NCBI RefSeq assembly: GCF_001411555.2 | Contig: NC_049903.1 | Coordinates: 24,626,270 to 24,690,269, forward strand | Direction of reading: 5' to 3' | Length of the DNA: 64,000 nucleotides | Source: Juglans regia | Taxonomy: Eukaryota; Streptophyta; Magnoliopsida; Fagales; Juglandaceae | Part shown: positions 62,120-64,000 of the stretch, piece after piece | Position numbering within the stretch: position 1 is the stretch's first letter | Layout of the letters: each line of letters starts with the position of its first letter | Notes under the pieces: generated by a model | Database searches by the model: none | The model's input: only the letters and a program-made list of their open reading frames with translations | What the model was told of the DNA's origin: nothing | Position numbers and translations under genes: made by a program

Positions 62120-64000
62120 TGTAACACCTGGACCCAAAATTGGTATAGTTAGACTATGGTTTTTATTCATTTATTTATTTGAGCTTGATATTTTAAGTTT
62201 TTATATTACGGACTTGAGTAGTGATTTTTTTATTTTATTTATTTATTTATTTATTCCCGCATGTTTCATTCTTTTTTTGTTTTTTTTCTCTTTTGGTCTT
62301 TATCTCTTATTTCCCGTAAGTTTTTTTTTTCGTTCACGTCGTGCATGCTCACACACAACTCATCTTCATCCGCTCACACGTCTCCTCCTCTAGGGTTTTC
62401 TCATCACATATTTATACACGTCTCTCATCCCTCGTGCATGTTGAAGCCAAGCTGCCGCTGCCCTCCTTAGATGACCTCGTCCAGCCAGTTTTCCCAGAGC
62501 TTCTGCCCTCCTTGGTGAATCATTGCCATCTCCCAAACTCCTCCTCGAAACCTTTCCCAGCCACTGGGCATCATAGTCGAACCCAACTTGAGAAGCTTTT
62601 GGTTGTTGTTCCGTGCATTGTTCCTTAAAAACCAACACCCGTGAGACCTCACCATCAGTAGAAGCAACCTGGGTCGTCCACCGTGCGTAACCAACTACCC
62701 AGACCACCACAATCGTAACCAGCCTTGTAACCACCGTGTATGAAAGCCACCAAGTCACCTGCAGTCTCACGGTGAGCCTTTGTTTTCACAACTAAAAATA
62801 GAGCATCACCACTATTTCGGTTGGTCACCACCGTACGTCGGGAAAACTATTGGGCTAGCCACAGAATCCGCCATTTGTCACCTTTCCGGTAGCCTCAGTT
62901 CTGTCTTGTCCCTTGCGGTGAGCTTTTGCAGAACGCTGCACTGCTCGCACTGCTTTTCCATTTTCTTTTTTTCTCTCTCACCGTGTCTTTCTTTCTCTCT
63001 CTCTCTCTCTTCCAATGCACCGCCGTAGTACCCACCACCTCTAGCGCACCCGCCCAACTCCGTCGCAGCTCCACTTCTCTCGGTAGGTCCTTCGTTACTC
63101 TCCAACCGCGCATCGTTGTCTTGTTGCTTGTGTGATTTTGTTGTTGTTCCGTAAACTTCCGTAGTTTAGGAAATGTTTTGTCTAATATTTACATTATTAC
63201 CCTTTGTGGGATGTATAAGTTATTGTACTGAGATTATATAGTATTTTTTTTTTAAATTATACTAAGTGTAACGTATTATTTTTATTGAAAGTGTGAAATT
63301 TTATTTTGAACATTTTATTTATGATTAAAGAAAATCATTTAAGTATTTTTAATATGTTATTAAGTAAAGATTTATTTAATAGTAAACAATATTTGTGTGA
63401 TGTTATTTTTTACATTTTAGATATGTTTTAGTCTATTTAATAATAGTTATGGTTTATTTTAAAGTATTTTGGAATAATTATTTTACTCTGTATTAAACTT
63501 CATAAGTTGTTTTCATTAATAAATAGGTCTGACTTTTAAATATTTTAGTCATAGTATTAAATTAGCATTGGCGATTTTAGAAAGTGATGATTGGTAATTT
63601 TAGGTTTTGAGGAATTAAATAGGTTATTTTATAAGCTTAGGATTAAATATTGAAATACGTGATTAATTGGAATTTATGAGAATTACGTGATTATTTTATA
63701 GGTGACGATTAATTATTGTCCGACGTTTTTGAGGAATTTCGAAAAAGCTAAGAAGTTCAGGTAAGCGGGGTTCCTATGCTAGACTTTGCATTAAAATAAA
63801 ATGAACTGAGGTCCTTTTTGAAAAATGTGCATGTTTTGTTATGAAAAGAAATTTGAACTACCTCGGTTATTTGTTCTGTATTACTCATGAGATTTTGTTT
63901 AAGAAGAAGTTATTTTCTGTCATGATTGGTGTAGACATGAGCTTATTTTTGACATTCTGTTTCTGAACATTGAAAAATAGAGCGAATATGAAATGTTGTG
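62120..64000 (+). repeat. Start of another long LTR-like segment (cut by window end)
   Basis: Begins TGTAACACCTGGACCC, matching the opening style of the segment at 53760. It passes through a CT-rich leader-like stretch (about 62330-63130) and AT-rich DNA, and contains AAGTTCAGGTAAGC near 63754, comparable to GAGGTAAGTTAGC near 56280. No coding domain. The right end lies outside the window. Confidence 0.4.

Noticed and set aside
62341..63135. Several overlapping frames in a CT-rich stretch
   Set aside because: Overlapping frames on both strands with Ser/Pro/His bias are expected from pyrimidine-rich LTR leader DNA; there is no domain.
1..64000. CRISPR, tRNA, rRNA or organellar insertion
   Set aside because: No regularly spaced direct repeats with unique spacers, cloverleaf-like A/B boxes or recognisable rRNA or organellar genes were seen. 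The repeats are explained by LTRs, LINE tails and microsatellites.
1..64000. A new defence or metabolic gene system
   Set aside because: Apart from the dehydrin, every long reading frame belongs to a known transposable-element family or is antisense to one.

Overview
This is a stretch of nuclear DNA from a woody-type eudicot. It is AT-rich, gene-poor and packed with plant retrotransposons. The only intact host-type gene I can support is a small KS-type (HIRD11-like) dehydrin at 22906-23247 on the + strand. A Juglandaceae or other Fagales source is possible from the style of the repeats, but that is a guess. I saw no bacterial, phage, CRISPR, rRNA or tRNA sequence.

Layout. 0.2-1.2 kb: broken Harbinger-associated MYB/NAM-like gene (-), followed by a perfect 31-bp hairpin. 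2.2-3.2 kb: complete miniature LTR retrotransposon (TRIM, -) with a 5-bp target duplication. 3.5-8.8 kb: old, multiply broken Ty3/gypsy chromovirus (+) with both LTRs. 9.2-9.9 kb: solo LTR of the family seen complete at 25-32 kb. 11.9-18.3 kb: full-length but dead LINE (-) with an 8-bp target duplication. 18.3-19.2 kb: 5'-truncated LINE (+) with a 9-bp duplication. 19.2-22.4 kb: AT-rich, MITE-like and palindromic DNA. 22.4-23.7 kb: the dehydrin gene with promoter motifs and a possible 3'-UTR intron. 25.0-32.1 kb: young, nearly intact Ty3/gypsy element whose pol frame runs into its 3' LTR, with LTRs about 98.7% identical and a single frameshift. 32.4-38.1 kb: one LINE rearranged so that ORF1 plus endonuclease lie inverted between its reverse transcriptase and its zinc-finger/RNase H parts. 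38.7-47.3 kb: Athila-like Ty3 element (-) with two LINEs inserted in it. 48.2-53.1 kb: degenerate hAT transposon (transposase on +) with a LINE fragment inside. 53.8-60.0 kb and 62.1-64.0 kb: long non-coding LTR-like DNA, the first carrying an internal duplication about 1.8 kb apart and a pentanucleotide microsatellite.

How it fits together. The window is a layered record of transposition. LINE copies sit inside the Athila-like element and inside the hAT element. Four LINEs share a recognisable 3' tail and all lie on the - strand. The 25-32 kb element is the most recent large insertion and the only one close to coding competence. I found no convincing new biological system. The most unusual items are the internally inverted LINE, the pol frame that continues into an LTR, and a dehydrin with an expanded N-terminal repeat.
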